Assembly (NCBI GenBank): GCA_020638995.1
Contig: JACKHM010000001.1
Location: 3,348,001-3,412,000 of the forward strand
Direction: 5' to 3'
DNA: 64,000 bases
Source: Planctomycetaceae bacterium
GTDB taxonomy: Bacteria > Planctomycetota > Planctomycetia > Pirellulales > Pirellulaceae
The position numbers and the translations under genes were made by a program. The notes under the pieces are model-generated. The model searched no databases. It saw nothing but the letters and a program-made list of their open reading frames with translations, and was not told where the DNA came from. Shown in pieces: positions 18,327 to 27,671 of this stretch; position 1 is the stretch's first letter, and every line of letters starts with the position of its first letter.

Positions 18327-18803
18327 GTGCGGCGTTTTTTCACAACAAATCGCGGCTTTACGCTACTCGAAATTGTTGTCGTAGTGCTCATTCTCTGAGT
18401 CCTGGCTGCCGTCGCGTACCCCAAGCTAATTCGCCGGACGGATGACAGTGAACTGACAACGATTAGGCTCTCCCTGCGAACGATCCAACAGCAGATCGAT
18501 TTGCAGTACGCTTCGACTGGCAGCTATCCAGGGACAATCGATCCGAGATGGTTTCGGGGCAACAAGATTCCACATCATCCGCTGAACGACGGCGAGATCC
18601 CGGACGTACATGTTTTCTCGGGTCACGATCGACAACATCCGAGCCACAAGACGCTGGATAACTACGGCGCCTACTGGTACAACCGGGACATCGGAGTTGT
18701 CCGCGCGCGTGTGCCGTACTCGACTTCCTCCGTCGAAGTGCTTGCCAAGTACAACCTGTTCAACGAAGCGGCGTTGACCAGCATTGAGCGGTTGTACGAT
18801 TGA
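18327..18803 (+). pseudogene. type IV pilin-like (prepilin) gene interrupted by an in-frame TGA
   Basis: From GTG at 18327, with GGGGCGA upstream, the frame gives a short basic leader (RRFFTTNRG) and the prepilin cleavage and methylation motif FTLLEIVVVVLIL. A TGA stop follows at 18396-18398. The same frame continues without another stop for 135 codons as VLAAVAYPKLI and a plausible pseudopilin body ending TSIERLYD. A single G-to-T change in GGA (glycine, common here in pilins) would create the stop. The family member would be a secretion or type IV pilus pseudopilin of about 158 residues. No other pilus gene is in the window. Confidence 0.8.
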
Positions 18804-18856
18804 CCAACCGCGAGTGATGTTGACGTGCTTCGTTGCCTAACGAACACCCGGTCGGC

Positions 18857-21751
18857 CTAATCGTACTCCAACTGTGCTGTGGCCTTGCAATCTCTGTCCG
18901 TGATGAAGCGAATCCAATGCGCGCTGAAGCTGTGGGGGAAAACGTAGCGTGTCGCCTCGCCATTCATGACGGAGAACTTCTCGTAAAGATGCCATCCGGT
19001 TTGATGATCGATATCCACCTCGACGGCGATGCTAACTTCCCGGTCTGCCCGCAATACGAGTGTCTTCCGATCATAGCCCGTCATCAGGTAGGCGTCGGAC
19101 GGTTGATTCGCTTCAACTGCCGAGTCGAGCCACGGACCGCCTCGACCGACCGGTTTGCCGAGTTTCCACAGGTCATCGACGCCTCCGCACCACAGGCCGG
19201 TTCGTTGCTGATCGTCAATAAAGACATGTTCGCTCGGTTTCGCCTCCGCCCGAATACCCGACAACACGAGCAGTCCATTCCAGGAACAAAAGTCCATGAT
19301 TTGCTTGGCGTGGCTCGCAACAGGTCGCATCTGATGCCAAGCGGGTGGGGCACCGTTGGTGACTAACGGGACTTCGTAAAAAGTGCCGTGAAAGTTTGCG
19401 AGGTGCCGCTCCGATTCGACTTCACGACTGCCACGCGGCCAGCCGGCTGTGAACGGGGCATCGAATGCGGCGTCACCCTTTGGCAATCGCAAGCGTTTGC
19501 GACCGGTTTTTAATATCACGGACGCTTTGTCAACCGTGAACTCGGGTTGGACTTTGAGCAGTTTTGCTAACTCCGCATCTGGTTCGTCTTGAGTAAACGC
19601 GAAGCTGCTCTTGGTAAACTGAAGTGTCCGATGGTCGCTGGTAATCAATTGCAAGTTGCGATTCTTCTTGGCGGGGTAGATCACGGCGGATAAGATCTCC
19701 TCAGCATCGACATCAGCCAAGTTGGAAAACAGGACCGTGTCGGACGAACGATTGCCTTGCTCTGCGTCGGTCAAATGGAAATAGGCGGTTGCGATGCAAT
19801 TTCGATTCGGCGTAATTCGAATCCACTCGGCTTCGAGATTAGCGGGCAATTCGTAGGCAACGTAGCTTCCCTGCATCGCGATCGTTTCGAGCAACGACCA
19901 CTCGGCGTTTCCTAGGCGATCAATCTCTAAACGAAATTCAGGCGACTCCTCGGTCGTCACGAAATCCGTTTCCGTGACTTCCGTTGGACTATGAACACTC
20001 GCCGTACCGATTGATTTGATTTCAATCCCTCCGGCGTCGGACTCGACGAACGCAGTATGAGGCATTCCGAACGAACCCTTTGTGTGCTCGGTCGCGTTGC
20101 CTGGGACTTCAACTAATCCTGGGGCAAACGACCGCTGATAGACGACGTCTCGATGGTTCTCGCCCCAAGTCAACGTCATGCTCGTCAATTTCCATTCGTC
20201 GCCCAATTTTGGGTTGCCGCGCGCATCGACCGCTAAATAGATTGTGGCCGGCACATCAATCGTGAAAGAGTAGCCCGGCGCTGGTTGGTGCCAGTCGCCT
20301 CGATCCACGGCAACTCGCGGCAACGAAGCTAGTCTCGCAGGCAAGCCATGGAACGGCTGTTGGTCCGCGGCGCGAAATCCGAGTTTTGGCAGTTTGTCGT
20401 CGATTCCGTCACCAATTGCCAGGTGCAGGATTCGTCGAGCGAATCCTGCGATCAGGAACGGATCGGAACAAACGCCTCCTTGAACCTTGTCACCGACCCA
20501 AGGCCCACCGTACGCGGTTTTCGGCCCCCAAGACTTCAGGTCTTCGTACGAACCCAACCAGAGATTGCTTTGCGGTTGTCCTGCAAGTGGATTGCCTTGG
20601 ATGCTGGTTTCGTCCGATGCCAATACGAGTTGCCCATTCCATTCGCAAAAGTCAGGTACGTACCGCAAGTGGCTCGCGATAGGCCGAATGCCCGACGAGT
20701 TTGCCGCGGAAAACGATCGGGGAAAATCAAAGAACATGCCATGCATGTCCATCATCCAGCGACCCTCCGTAATCTCGCGGATCCGAGGCCATTCGGTATA
20801 CCATCCGTGACTGGCGTCGTTACAAAAGGCGGCCTTCGGCAGCAGGTACGTATACCATTGGCCATGATCCAGCAGCTTCAACCGCAGGCTCCGACGGTCC
20901 CATCCAATCGACCACAGCGGATCATCGCCATCGCTGCCGCCAGTGATCCCGCGAGGTCCCGTGACCTCAGTGAATTGCCGCCTCTCGACGATCTTCCACC
21001 CCTGCCCATCAAACTCGGCCAGCACACCGCGCTCTTCTTTGGTCTTGGCCTTGCCCCCGACGAGCACTTCATCGTAGTTGCCGACGTGCAGTTCACCGTT
21101 GTTCGAAACGACGAGCCGCCCTTGCGACGTGTAACCACCCTTGCCATGCCATCCGGGCACCGGTTTCTTGAAAAGGCGCTTGACGGCGAGCGTGTGGACG
21201 TTGGCCTCCCAGACCGACCCTTCCATGTCGATGTAGTAAACCATGTTCACCGGGTCCACCAGATGTCTGGCAATTGCCGTAACACGGATCGGCATATCTT
21301 TTGGCTGAATGACTCGCACGTTTCCGACTGCGTCAATCAGGTAGTGCGCAATCAGCAATTGATTCGACTCCGTATGAATCATGCGGCCTGCCGGCGTGCC
21401 GCCGACACTCTCCGGATGTACCGTCATCGGTTTTCCAAAGTCCGGATCGACCGAATACAGCTTGTGCTCACTTCCGTGAGGCATGTGCGGCGCATAGTTC
21501 ACCAACCACAACTTCCCGGCCCAAGGCACAACCGCTCCGATTCCACACTCGTTGTGGCCTTCCTTGAAGTGCCCGCCGTTTTGACTGTAAATCCCGTACG
21601 TCGTGAGGTGCGGATAGATGCCGCTGATATGAATGTCAGTGCGAGTCTCATCAGCGGAGTGGTTCTGTGCGAGCGATTGTTCCCGCATCCAGAGTAAGCA
21701 GACCACCGCCGCCAGTACGACAAGCGACTTATTTAAGTTGTTGTTATTCAT
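18857..21751 (-). CDS. large secreted protein of unknown function with an internal duplication
   Basis: I do not recognise a named family for this 964-residue protein. A signal peptide (LVVLAAVVCLLWM, then SLAQ) marks it as exported. Residues about 40-330 have propeller-like text (GKLWLVNYAPHM, YYIDMEGSVWEA, GELHVGNYDE). Two stretches resemble each other: about 338-446 and about 789-901. They share R-P-I/V-A-S-H, D-F-C-x-W-N-G-x-L-V-L and Y/R-G-G-P-W, spaced alike. Two further segments, near 635-655 and at the C-terminus, share W-I-R-x-T/I-x-x-R-x-C-x-A-T-A. The IS66 element sits 10 bases upstream of the ATG, so the native promoter is likely lost. Confidence 0.8.
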   Translation of the reverse strand: MNNNNLNKSLVVLAAVVCLLWMREQSLAQNHSADETRTDIHISGIYPHLTTYGIYSQNGGHFKEGHNECGIGAVVPWAGKLWLVNYAPHMPHGSEHKLYSVDPDFGKPMTVHPESVGGTPAGRMIHTESNQLLIAHYLIDAVGNVRVIQPKDMPIRVTAIARHLVDPVNMVYYIDMEGSVWEANVHTLAVKRLFKKPVPGWHGKGGYTSQGRLVVSNNGELHVGNYDEVLVGGKAKTKEERGVLAEFDGQGWKIVERRQFTEVTGPRGITGGSDGDDPLWSIGWDRRSLRLKLLDHGQWYTYLLPKAAFCNDASHGWYTEWPRIREITEGRWMMDMHGMFFDFPRSFSAANSSGIRPIASHLRYVPDFCEWNGQLVLASDETSIQGNPLAGQPQSNLWLGSYEDLKSWGPKTAYGGPWVGDKVQGGVCSDPFLIAGFARRILHLAIGDGIDDKLPKLGFRAADQQPFHGLPARLASLPRVAVDRGDWHQPAPGYSFTIDVPATIYLAVDARGNPKLGDEWKLTSMTLTWGENHRDVVYQRSFAPGLVEVPGNATEHTKGSFGMPHTAFVESDAGGIEIKSIGTASVHSPTEVTETDFVTTEESPEFRLEIDRLGNAEWSLLETIAMQGSYVAYELPANLEAEWIRITPNRNCIATAYFHLTDAEQGNRSSDTVLFSNLADVDAEEILSAVIYPAKKNRNLQLITSDHRTLQFTKSSFAFTQDEPDAELAKLLKVQPEFTVDKASVILKTGRKRLRLPKGDAAFDAPFTAGWPRGSREVESERHLANFHGTFYEVPLVTNGAPPAWHQMRPVASHAKQIMDFCSWNGLLVLSGIRAEAKPSEHVFIDDQQRTGLWCGGVDDLWKLGKPVGRGGPWLDSAVEANQPSDAYLMTGYDRKTLVLRADREVSIAVEVDIDHQTGWHLYEKFSVMNGEATRYVFPHSFSAHWIRFITDRDCKATAQLEYD

Positions 21752-21761
21752 AAATCGTAGT

Positions 21762-21775
21762 GTAACCGTACACCA
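21762..21775 (+). repeat. left terminal inverted repeat of the IS66 element
   Basis: GTAACCGTACACCA matches the right end (24410-24423) in inverse orientation over all 14 bases; similarity continues weakly inward. Confidence 0.9.
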
Positions 21776-21841
21776 ACACCGTTGTAGGCGCGTGGTTTAA
21801 ATTGTTGGCTTTGTGTTGTCTCTTGGTAAGGAGATTTAGGC

Positions 21842-22144
21842 ATGGCTAACGGTTTCCACGCGGCAACGCGCCTAGTTTGGGGCGAGCGGATTGAACGGTT
21901 TGAACAGGCGGGCCGGACGGTCGCTCAGTTCTGTGCGGCGGAAGGAGTTTCAACGGCCTCGTTTTATCAGTGGCGTCGCAAGTTGCGAAGCGGCGCGCCG
22001 GCGACTCCATCGCTCGCTAAGTTTGTCCCCGTCAAACTGGCGGCACGTCGGCAGGCGGAGTCTGTGACGGTAATGTCGGTAGAGTTTCCTGGCGGTGTTC
22101 GCGTGCGGCTCGAAGTGACCGATGCTTTGTCGGTGCAATCATGA
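21842..22144 (+). CDS. tnpA: IS66 accessory protein TnpA
   Basis: A 100-residue protein with an N-terminal helix-turn-helix (RTVAQFCAAEGVSTASFYQWRRK, shown here in two overlapping parts: AQFCAAEGVSTASF and FYQWRRKLR), typical of IS66 OrfA. It probably binds the element ends. AAGGAG is eight bases before the ATG, and the stop overlaps the start of tnpB as ATGA, showing translational coupling. Confidence 0.9.
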   Translation: MANGFHAATRLVWGERIERFEQAGRTVAQFCAAEGVSTASFYQWRRKLRSGAPATPSLAKFVPVKLAARRQAESVTVMSVEFPGGVRVRLEVTDALSVQS

Positions 22145-22494
22145 ACGGACTGCCTGCGAACGCGCCGATCTATTTGTGCACGACGCCGGTCGACTTTCGT
22201 AAAGGCTTTGATGGACTGACGGGCATCGTCACGGCATCGCTTGGTCGGAATGTTACCGATGGAGCTTTGTTCTTGTTTGTGAATCGCAGGCGGGATCGCA
22301 TCAAGGCACTGTGGTGGGAAACCGGTGGACTGACGTTGTGGTATCGACGGCTGGAGCAAGGCACGGTCGAGTTGCCAAAGCCGCAAGACAACAGAACACA
22401 CATCACGATCGATTCGGTGGAACTGGCGATGTGGGTCGCGGGTGTTCCGTTGAAGTCGGCGAAGGCGAGACGCAAACGGATGAAGGTGGCTTGA
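22141..22494 (+). CDS. tnpB: IS66 accessory protein TnpB
   Basis: A 117-residue IS66 OrfB. The family text is clear: VDFRKGFDGLTGIV, LFLFVNRRRDRIKALWWE and GLTLWYRRLEQG. The protein is needed for IS66 transposition in known members, though its biochemical role is unsettled. It overlaps tnpA by four bases, and tnpC follows after about 100 bases. Confidence 0.93.
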   Translation: MNGLPANAPIYLCTTPVDFRKGFDGLTGIVTASLGRNVTDGALFLFVNRRRDRIKALWWETGGLTLWYRRLEQGTVELPKPQDNRTHITIDSVELAMWVAGVPLKSAKARRKRMKVA

Positions 22495-22593
22495 GCGACG
22501 ATGTTGCTTGCTAGAAGCGGATGTAACTTTTTTTGAAAACGTTTCGCTCGAACCTATTCCCTCTGCGCGCGTGATGCGTATAACTCATGCATC

Positions 22594-24384
22594 ATGGATG
22601 TGAAGCAACTTCCCGACGATCTTGATGCTTGTCACCGGTTGATTGCGAACTTGCAATCGCAGCTCGACAGCCATGCAACCGAGTTGGCGATTAAAGACAA
22701 GCTGGTCGAAGAGCAAGCTCACTCGGTTCTCGAACTCAAGAGCGACAAAGATCGGCTCGACGAAAAAGTCAACGAGTTGAATCTGACGATCGAGCAGTTG
22801 CTGAATCAACTGTACGGTCGCAAGAGCGAGCGACGCATCGACGGCGTTGGCCAGTTGTTGTTGGACTTGGGCGAAGAGGCGACGCCCGAAGTGGTCAGTG
22901 CTTTGGAAGAAGCGATTCGTGATGCCGAGCAGATCGTCGATGACGCCGAGAAAGAGAAGAAGCAACGCCGTGCGAGACGACCTCGCAAAGACGATCGCAA
23001 GTTCCCGGATCACTTTCCTCGTTACGAACGCATCGTCGATCTTCCCGAAGACCGGCGTGAAGGCTTGAAGCTCGTTGGCTACGACGAAGTCGAGACGCTC
23101 GAACTGATCCGTAGCGAAGTTCGCGTGCGGGTAACGAAGTACGCCAAGTACGCTCATCCGACCGACAAATCACAAGGCATCATCAGTCCCGAGCGACCGG
23201 TTGGATTGGTCGAGGGCGACCGCTTTGATGTCTCGATCGGCGTGGAAGTCGTTGCGGCGAAGTACTTCTATCACCTGCCTTTCTATCGCCAGCAGGACAT
23301 GTTCGCTGGTAGCGGCTGGACGCCCAGTCGCAGCACACTCGCGAACCTAGAAGCGGCCGTGGAGTTCGCTCTGCGTCCGTTGGCCGAATACTTGCGATAT
23401 TATCTGAAGTCGGACCGCACGATCGGTTGCGATGATACGGGCGTACTGCTGATCACTCCGAAAGTGATGCCTGACTTGTCGGATCATCCTCGCCGGGAGC
23501 GGATCGCCGAAGTGCTCGAACAAGCAATTGCCAACGACAAGCCGAGCATCAAGGCGAACTTTTGGGGTTACTACGCGTCGCGGCTGCCGGTCGTAGCATT
23601 TGACTTTACGGTCAGTCGCCATCGGGATGGACCGGATGATGTACTACGCGACTTTGAAGGTAACTTGCTGGGAGATTGTTGGTCCGGCTTTCAAAAGATT
23701 GACATACGTAGCGACTCGCGGATCACGTTCGCGGCGTGCTGGGCTCATGCGCGCCGGAAGATCGACGAGTGCCGCAGCGCATTCCCGCTTCAAGTGGCCA
23801 AGCTCGAGTCGCTGATTCGGATGCTTTATGACGTCGAAGATCAGATCAAGTTGCTTGATGACAATCAGCGTCTTGCTCGTCGGCAGAGTCTCTCGCGTCA
23901 CGTGCTGGGCTTGATCGAAGCGTACTTGAACAGCAACGCGATGTCGTCACCGGCTATCTTGCCCAAGAGTAATCTCGGTCAAGCCGCGGCCTATGTGCGT
24001 CGTCATTGGGAGGCGCTGAATCGCTTCATCGATGATCCCTCGATTCCGATCGACAATAACGACTGCGAACAACTGATGAAGCGCATCGCCACAGGAAGGA
24101 AGAACTGGCTATTCAAAGGTTCGTTGGCCGCGGGCGAACGAGCTGCGAACCTGATGACGATCATCGGCTCAGCGGTTCGCAATGACTTGGACGTGGCCGC
24201 CTACCTCGACGACATCTTGCGCCGCGCGTTGGCAGGCGACACGGATTGGTCCGCAATGTCTCCATACACCTGGAAACTCACTCACCCCGAATCGATCCGA
24301 GCCTATCGCCAAGACGAGCGTCGCCAAGCCTCCGGCCGCAAACGCCAACGTCGCGCCCACCGCCGCCGCCTGCTCCGCAAGTAG
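22594..24384 (+). CDS. tnpC: IS66-family transposase TnpC
   Basis: A 596-residue DDE transposase. An N-terminal coiled coil with leucine-rich heptads (about 10-75) is followed by the YGRKSERR segment common in IS66. Next come a basic/acidic linker, a cysteine-poor zinc-region equivalent, and the catalytic core with aspartates in GCDDTGVLL and DFEGNLLGDCWSGF. The final glutamate lies in IDNNDCEQLMKRIATGRKNW. The reading frame is intact and of family length. The last 20 or so residues are arginine-rich. Confidence 0.93.
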   Translation: MDVKQLPDDLDACHRLIANLQSQLDSHATELAIKDKLVEEQAHSVLELKSDKDRLDEKVNELNLTIEQLLNQLYGRKSERRIDGVGQLLLDLGEEATPEVVSALEEAIRDAEQIVDDAEKEKKQRRARRPRKDDRKFPDHFPRYERIVDLPEDRREGLKLVGYDEVETLELIRSEVRVRVTKYAKYAHPTDKSQGIISPERPVGLVEGDRFDVSIGVEVVAAKYFYHLPFYRQQDMFAGSGWTPSRSTLANLEAAVEFALRPLAEYLRYYLKSDRTIGCDDTGVLLITPKVMPDLSDHPRRERIAEVLEQAIANDKPSIKANFWGYYASRLPVVAFDFTVSRHRDGPDDVLRDFEGNLLGDCWSGFQKIDIRSDSRITFAACWAHARRKIDECRSAFPLQVAKLESLIRMLYDVEDQIKLLDDNQRLARRQSLSRHVLGLIEAYLNSNAMSSPAILPKSNLGQAAAYVRRHWEALNRFIDDPSIPIDNNDCEQLMKRIATGRKNWLFKGSLAAGERAANLMTIIGSAVRNDLDVAAYLDDILRRALAGDTDWSAMSPYTWKLTHPESIRAYRQDERRQASGRKRQRRAHRRRLLRK

Positions 24385-24409
24385 TCAAGACCACCGCCAC
24401 CACTGGTAC

Positions 24410-24423
24410 TGGTGTACGGTTAC
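24410..24423 (-). repeat. right terminal inverted repeat of the IS66 element
   Basis: TGGTGTACGGTTAC is the exact inverse of the left end at 21762-21775. Confidence 0.9.
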
Positions 24424-24424
24424 G

Positions 24425-25408
24425 ATGTACCTCGACGCGAATGCGCGACTACTAACCGAGCTATCGCCTCAGGAGCGGCCGAATCAGCTGGTAATCATCG
24501 ACGGTACGTGGTATCAGGCGAAAACCATCGTTCGTGATGTTGCACAGCTGCAGAAGCTGCCATGCTATCGATTCGCTCCCAGCTCTCCTGGACAATACCG
24601 AATTCGTCGCGAGCCTAACGCACAGAGTTTATCCACGTTGGAAGCTACTGTCGCGGCGCTGCGCACTTTGGAACCCGACACGCCCGGCTGGGACCAACTG
24701 CTTGCGGCTTTCAATCAGATGGTCGAGAAACAATTGGAACATTCGGCGGGTTATGTTTCCTGGCGGAAGAAACAAAATCGCCGTTCCCGACCTCGGTTTA
24801 TCCCTCTTCGACTATTGCAAGATCCTACCAGCGTTGTCGTCGCCTATGGTGAAGCGACTCCCGGCAAGCACGGACTTCACATTGACAAGCCGCTCCCGGT
24901 CAACTGGGTCGCACAGCGACTGGGCACCGCAGAGCAATTTGCCTGCAGACTGCAACAGAAGTCGCCGCTTCCAACAAGTGCCTTGGAGTTCATGCAGCTG
25001 TCGGCCACAGATTTCGAGGGTGCGATTAGTGCCAACGAGTTTCGTCGGAACTGGAGTCGCTTCCTTCGGCGCAACGATGTTCTGGTTGTCTATCATCAAC
25101 GAATCTATCAGCTGCTAAAAAACATGGATGCCGAGCGACCGCAATGTATCGTACTCAAGTCGATCTTTGGTAAGTGGCAAAGAGGGTTTCATTCGGTCGA
25201 GGAACTAGCCGGAGTCGAGAATGTTGTCGTGACAGATGACGATGGCAGGAGTCGCGCCGACCGACGACTCGAACTCGCAGTTGCCTTGGTCGAACATCTT
25301 CGACGCGCGTCAATTGGCTCTGAGGTCGACCGACTCGGGACGAGCGCTCTCACTCATAACAGCGATACCCGCAAGCCGGCCGCTGGTCATCGCCCAAGCG
25401 ATGTGTAG
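24425..25408 (+). pseudogene. DTW-domain protein gene (tRNA aminocarboxypropyltransferase type), 5' end removed by IS66
   Basis: The frame carries the DTW motif as LVIIDGTWYQAKTIVRD, then YRIRREPNAQSLSTLEA, diagnostic of the DTW/TapT family that adds an aminocarboxypropyl group to tRNA uridine. A long C-terminal extension (about residues 110-300) follows, which I do not recognise. The cysteine-rich N-terminal part seen in family members (about 90-110 residues) is absent: the similarity begins right at the IS66 right end. An ATG at 24425 could still start a shortened product. The last 99 bases overlap the convergent FAD gene, so the 3' end may also be altered. Confidence 0.75.
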
Positions 25409-26833
25409 ACCGTGGCTCCAAAGGATCATTCCCGATAGGCCGTTCTGGCCAACGGCATACAAACCCCGCAAGATGTTGCCGTTGTGTCCCAGCACCTGCA
25501 TTCGTTGGTTGACGACAGCTCCGCCTTCGGTGGTCGTAAAATACGCCTTGACCGGACCTAGCAACACCCAAGGCGCTGATTCGAGCGGCTGCTTGCTCTC
25601 ACTTGTTTGCCCTAACGAAGCGTTGTAGCTCTTAACAGAGTTTTCTAGGGCTGCGACGTCGATCCCGGCTTGGCTCGCGACGCTCGCCAAGCTGTCACCA
25701 CTGCGAGCGATATCCGGTCGCAATCGCAAATAGTCCGCCACATAGGCATAAGCGATATCGGGCGCGGTCGAAATGAAGTGCGGCCAAGCCGAATAACGCT
25801 CGACGAGCCGACGATCGAGCAAAATGAAGGCGATCTTTTCGGGTTGAGCGGACAGCGCGATCTCGCGATCCGGATACTTGGTCTCGTCGACAAAACATTG
25901 GCCCTCGCGATTGACTAGAATGGCTCCATCGTCGAACAGCGAATTCTCGGGGTGCTGCCAAGTTACCAACAGTCGCTTGATCATCGAACGCATGACCCAT
26001 TTGGGTAAACGGGGCGCGATTGCTCCCATCACGCGGGCAGCTGCACCACTGGCAGGAAAGCACTGTTGGAATGGACGCTGGCTGGAGGGAACAAATCGCA
26101 ATTCTGGTCCGTAGGTCACGTCCATGTTGACAAGCCATGCACCCGCGTCCTTCGCCAGCTTGTGTCCGTCACCGGTCGCAAACGGATTGATCCCTTCGAT
26201 GCAACGGAATTGTTCGCCGCGATGTTCGGCAATGAGATCGTGATTGCTTGCGTAATCGCCCGCCGCCAGAATGACACCGCGAGAGGCGTGGTATTCATGA
26301 GTCTCTCCACGGACTATGGCGCGCACCCCGACAACTCGATCACCATCCTTGATTAAGCTTTCGGCCGAAGCATTGGTCAGTAAGACTGCGCCCCGCCGCT
26401 GTAAACCGAGTTGCAGCGCAGCGATGTACGCTTTGGCGCCTGGGACGACGTTGTGCATCCGCGGATTGCGATTTGGCGGTTCCGGACTGGGTCCGACGAA
26501 GGACAGGCCAAGACCTCGCAACCACTCGAACGTGTTTGCCGCTTCCTGCAAAAAGAAAGCTCGCATCGCGTCAGCGTTGCGAGCTTCAATTGCGGGCGGG
26601 GGAAATTTTCCAGCGTCTTCGATGTGTAACTCGGGGCTGTCATCAATACCGGCTTGGCGTTGGATGCTTGTTCCTGCCGCCGTAAACGAACCTACCGCGA
26701 TGCCGGTCGTTCCTCCCGGCTGAGGACGTTTCTCCAGGACGAGAACACGCCCTCCGTGTTCAGAAGCAGAGTAGGCGGCGGCTAATCCGGAACCTCCCGC
26801 GCCGATAACAATCACATCGAAAGTTTCGGCCAT
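25310..26833 (-). CDS. FAD-dependent oxidoreductase of the fumarate reductase/ketosteroid dehydrogenase type
   Basis: A 507-residue flavoprotein of the FAD_binding_2 family. The N-terminus has the Rossmann motif VIVIGAGGSGLAAA followed by LEKRPQPGGTTG. A second FAD segment appears as GVILAAGDYASN, with NPFATGDGHKLAKDAGA in the middle. The C-terminal FAD segment LRGLYAVGQNGLSG is also present. No signal peptide is seen from the ATG at 26833, so it is probably cytoplasmic. The substrate is unknown; reduction or dehydrogenation of a C=C bond next to a keto group is typical of relatives. The stretch upstream of 26833 is open to 26950 but overlaps the neighbour. Confidence 0.88.
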   Translation of the reverse strand: MAETFDVIVIGAGGSGLAAAYSASEHGGRVLVLEKRPQPGGTTGIAVGSFTAAGTSIQRQAGIDDSPELHIEDAGKFPPPAIEARNADAMRAFFLQEAANTFEWLRGLGLSFVGPSPEPPNRNPRMHNVVPGAKAYIAALQLGLQRRGAVLLTNASAESLIKDGDRVVGVRAIVRGETHEYHASRGVILAAGDYASNHDLIAEHRGEQFRCIEGINPFATGDGHKLAKDAGAWLVNMDVTYGPELRFVPSSQRPFQQCFPASGAAARVMGAIAPRLPKWVMRSMIKRLLVTWQHPENSLFDDGAILVNREGQCFVDETKYPDREIALSAQPEKIAFILLDRRLVERYSAWPHFISTAPDIAYAYVADYLRLRPDIARSGDSLASVASQAGIDVAALENSVKSYNASLGQTSESKQPLESAPWVLLGPVKAYFTTTEGGAVVNQRMQVLGHNGNILRGLYAVGQNGLSGMILWSHGLHIAWAMTSGRLAGIAVMSESARPESVDLRAN

Positions 26834-26882
26834 CCAATCTATCCCGGTAATGCAGCGAGTTGTACCGCCAGTTCGCAGTCGC

Positions 26883-27554
26883 CTACAGTTCCTTAATGCG
26901 GATGTTGCGCCAAGCGACGTCGAATGGTCCGGTACCAGCTTTGATGCCATGGACTTGCAAACCGATGAAGCCTTCTGGATGTGTTTCGTAGATGGCTTCG
27001 TCGGTTAGGTCAGCGACTGCCTGGCCATTAATCCACGTCTGAATGTGGGGTCCCTTCGCAACAATCCGGAACTTGTTCCATTCGCCGTCTCGCATGAGTT
27101 TGTGCGGGATCAATTTATCTTCCGGGGTCAACCAACCGCGCCCCGTCGCCTCGCCATAGATGTAACCGGCTTCAGCGCCGTTCTCACCGCTAGCCTCGAT
27201 TTCGCACTGTGGCCCATAGACTCGACCGACTTCATCATTCTTCTTTTTCCCGCTGGCAACTTCTTTGGTCTTGGAACGAATTTGACAGCCCGAGTTCAGT
27301 GCGTCGTGAACCTTCACTTCGAATTCCAATTCAAAATCTCCGTAGACTTTATCGCTGCAAAGGAACGAGTTTGGGCTTCCTTCATTGGTCTCGCCGCGGA
27401 TCGTGCCATCGACGACGGTGTACTTGGCAGTACCATTCTTCTGAGTCCAGCCACTCAGCGACTTGCCGTCGAACAAGGACGTCCAACCTTCGGCCGCCGG
27501 GCTGACCAAAGGTAATGCGAGAATTAGTGCGAGAGCGGTAATAAATCGATTCAT
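26883..27554 (-). CDS. secreted DUF1080 (3-keto-disaccharide hydrolase) family protein
   Basis: A 223-residue protein with a signal peptide (FITALALILALPLVSPAAE) and one DUF1080 domain. Family text includes WTSLFDGKSLSGWTQKNG, DFELEFEVKVHDALNSG, QTWINGQAVADL and GFIGLQVHG. Members form a concanavalin-like beta sandwich, and several are linked to hydrolysis of 3-keto-glycosides. The ATG at 27554 has AAGGAGT eight bases upstream. It is 50 bases from the FAD oxidoreductase on the same strand. An oxidoreductase that makes 3-keto sugars next to a keto-sugar hydrolase would make sense, but this link is inference. Confidence 0.9.
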   Translation of the reverse strand: MNRFITALALILALPLVSPAAEGWTSLFDGKSLSGWTQKNGTAKYTVVDGTIRGETNEGSPNSFLCSDKVYGDFELEFEVKVHDALNSGCQIRSKTKEVASGKKKNDEVGRVYGPQCEIEASGENGAEAGYIYGEATGRGWLTPEDKLIPHKLMRDGEWNKFRIVAKGPHIQTWINGQAVADLTDEAIYETHPEGFIGLQVHGIKAGTGPFDVAWRNIRIKEL

Positions 27555-27671
27555 CAGGTGACTCCTTCGTAGGTCGTAGGGCAAGATGCAGGGCGTTCGC
27601 GCCACCATCGTAGTTCAAAAATTGCCGGGCGTAAAAGCGGTAGGATTGCAACCACGCCGACTGTCGCTGTG

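Larger units (their letters stand above)
21762..24423 (+). mobile_element. IS66-family insertion sequence, complete with three genes
   Basis: The element is bounded by perfect 14-bp inverted repeats GTAACCGTACACCA (21762-21775 and, inverted, 24410-24423). It holds the three IS66 genes in order (tnpA, tnpB, tnpC), all with open frames, so it may be active. IS66 elements normally make an 8-bp target duplication; the flanks here (ATCGTAGT before, GATGTACC after) do not match, so the copy has probably rearranged its surroundings since insertion. Confidence 0.92.

Noticed and set aside
18396..18398. TGA in the pilin gene as selenocysteine or as a reassigned codon
   Set aside because: No hairpin of the selenocysteine-insertion type is apparent just downstream, a pilin helix core is an odd place for selenocysteine, and other genes in the window stop at TGA.
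20348..21697. Open frame of about 450 codons antisense to the large secreted protein
   Set aside because: The minus-strand gene has a signal peptide and internally repeated motifs; the antisense frame has arginine-rich, low-information text and no ribosome-binding site.
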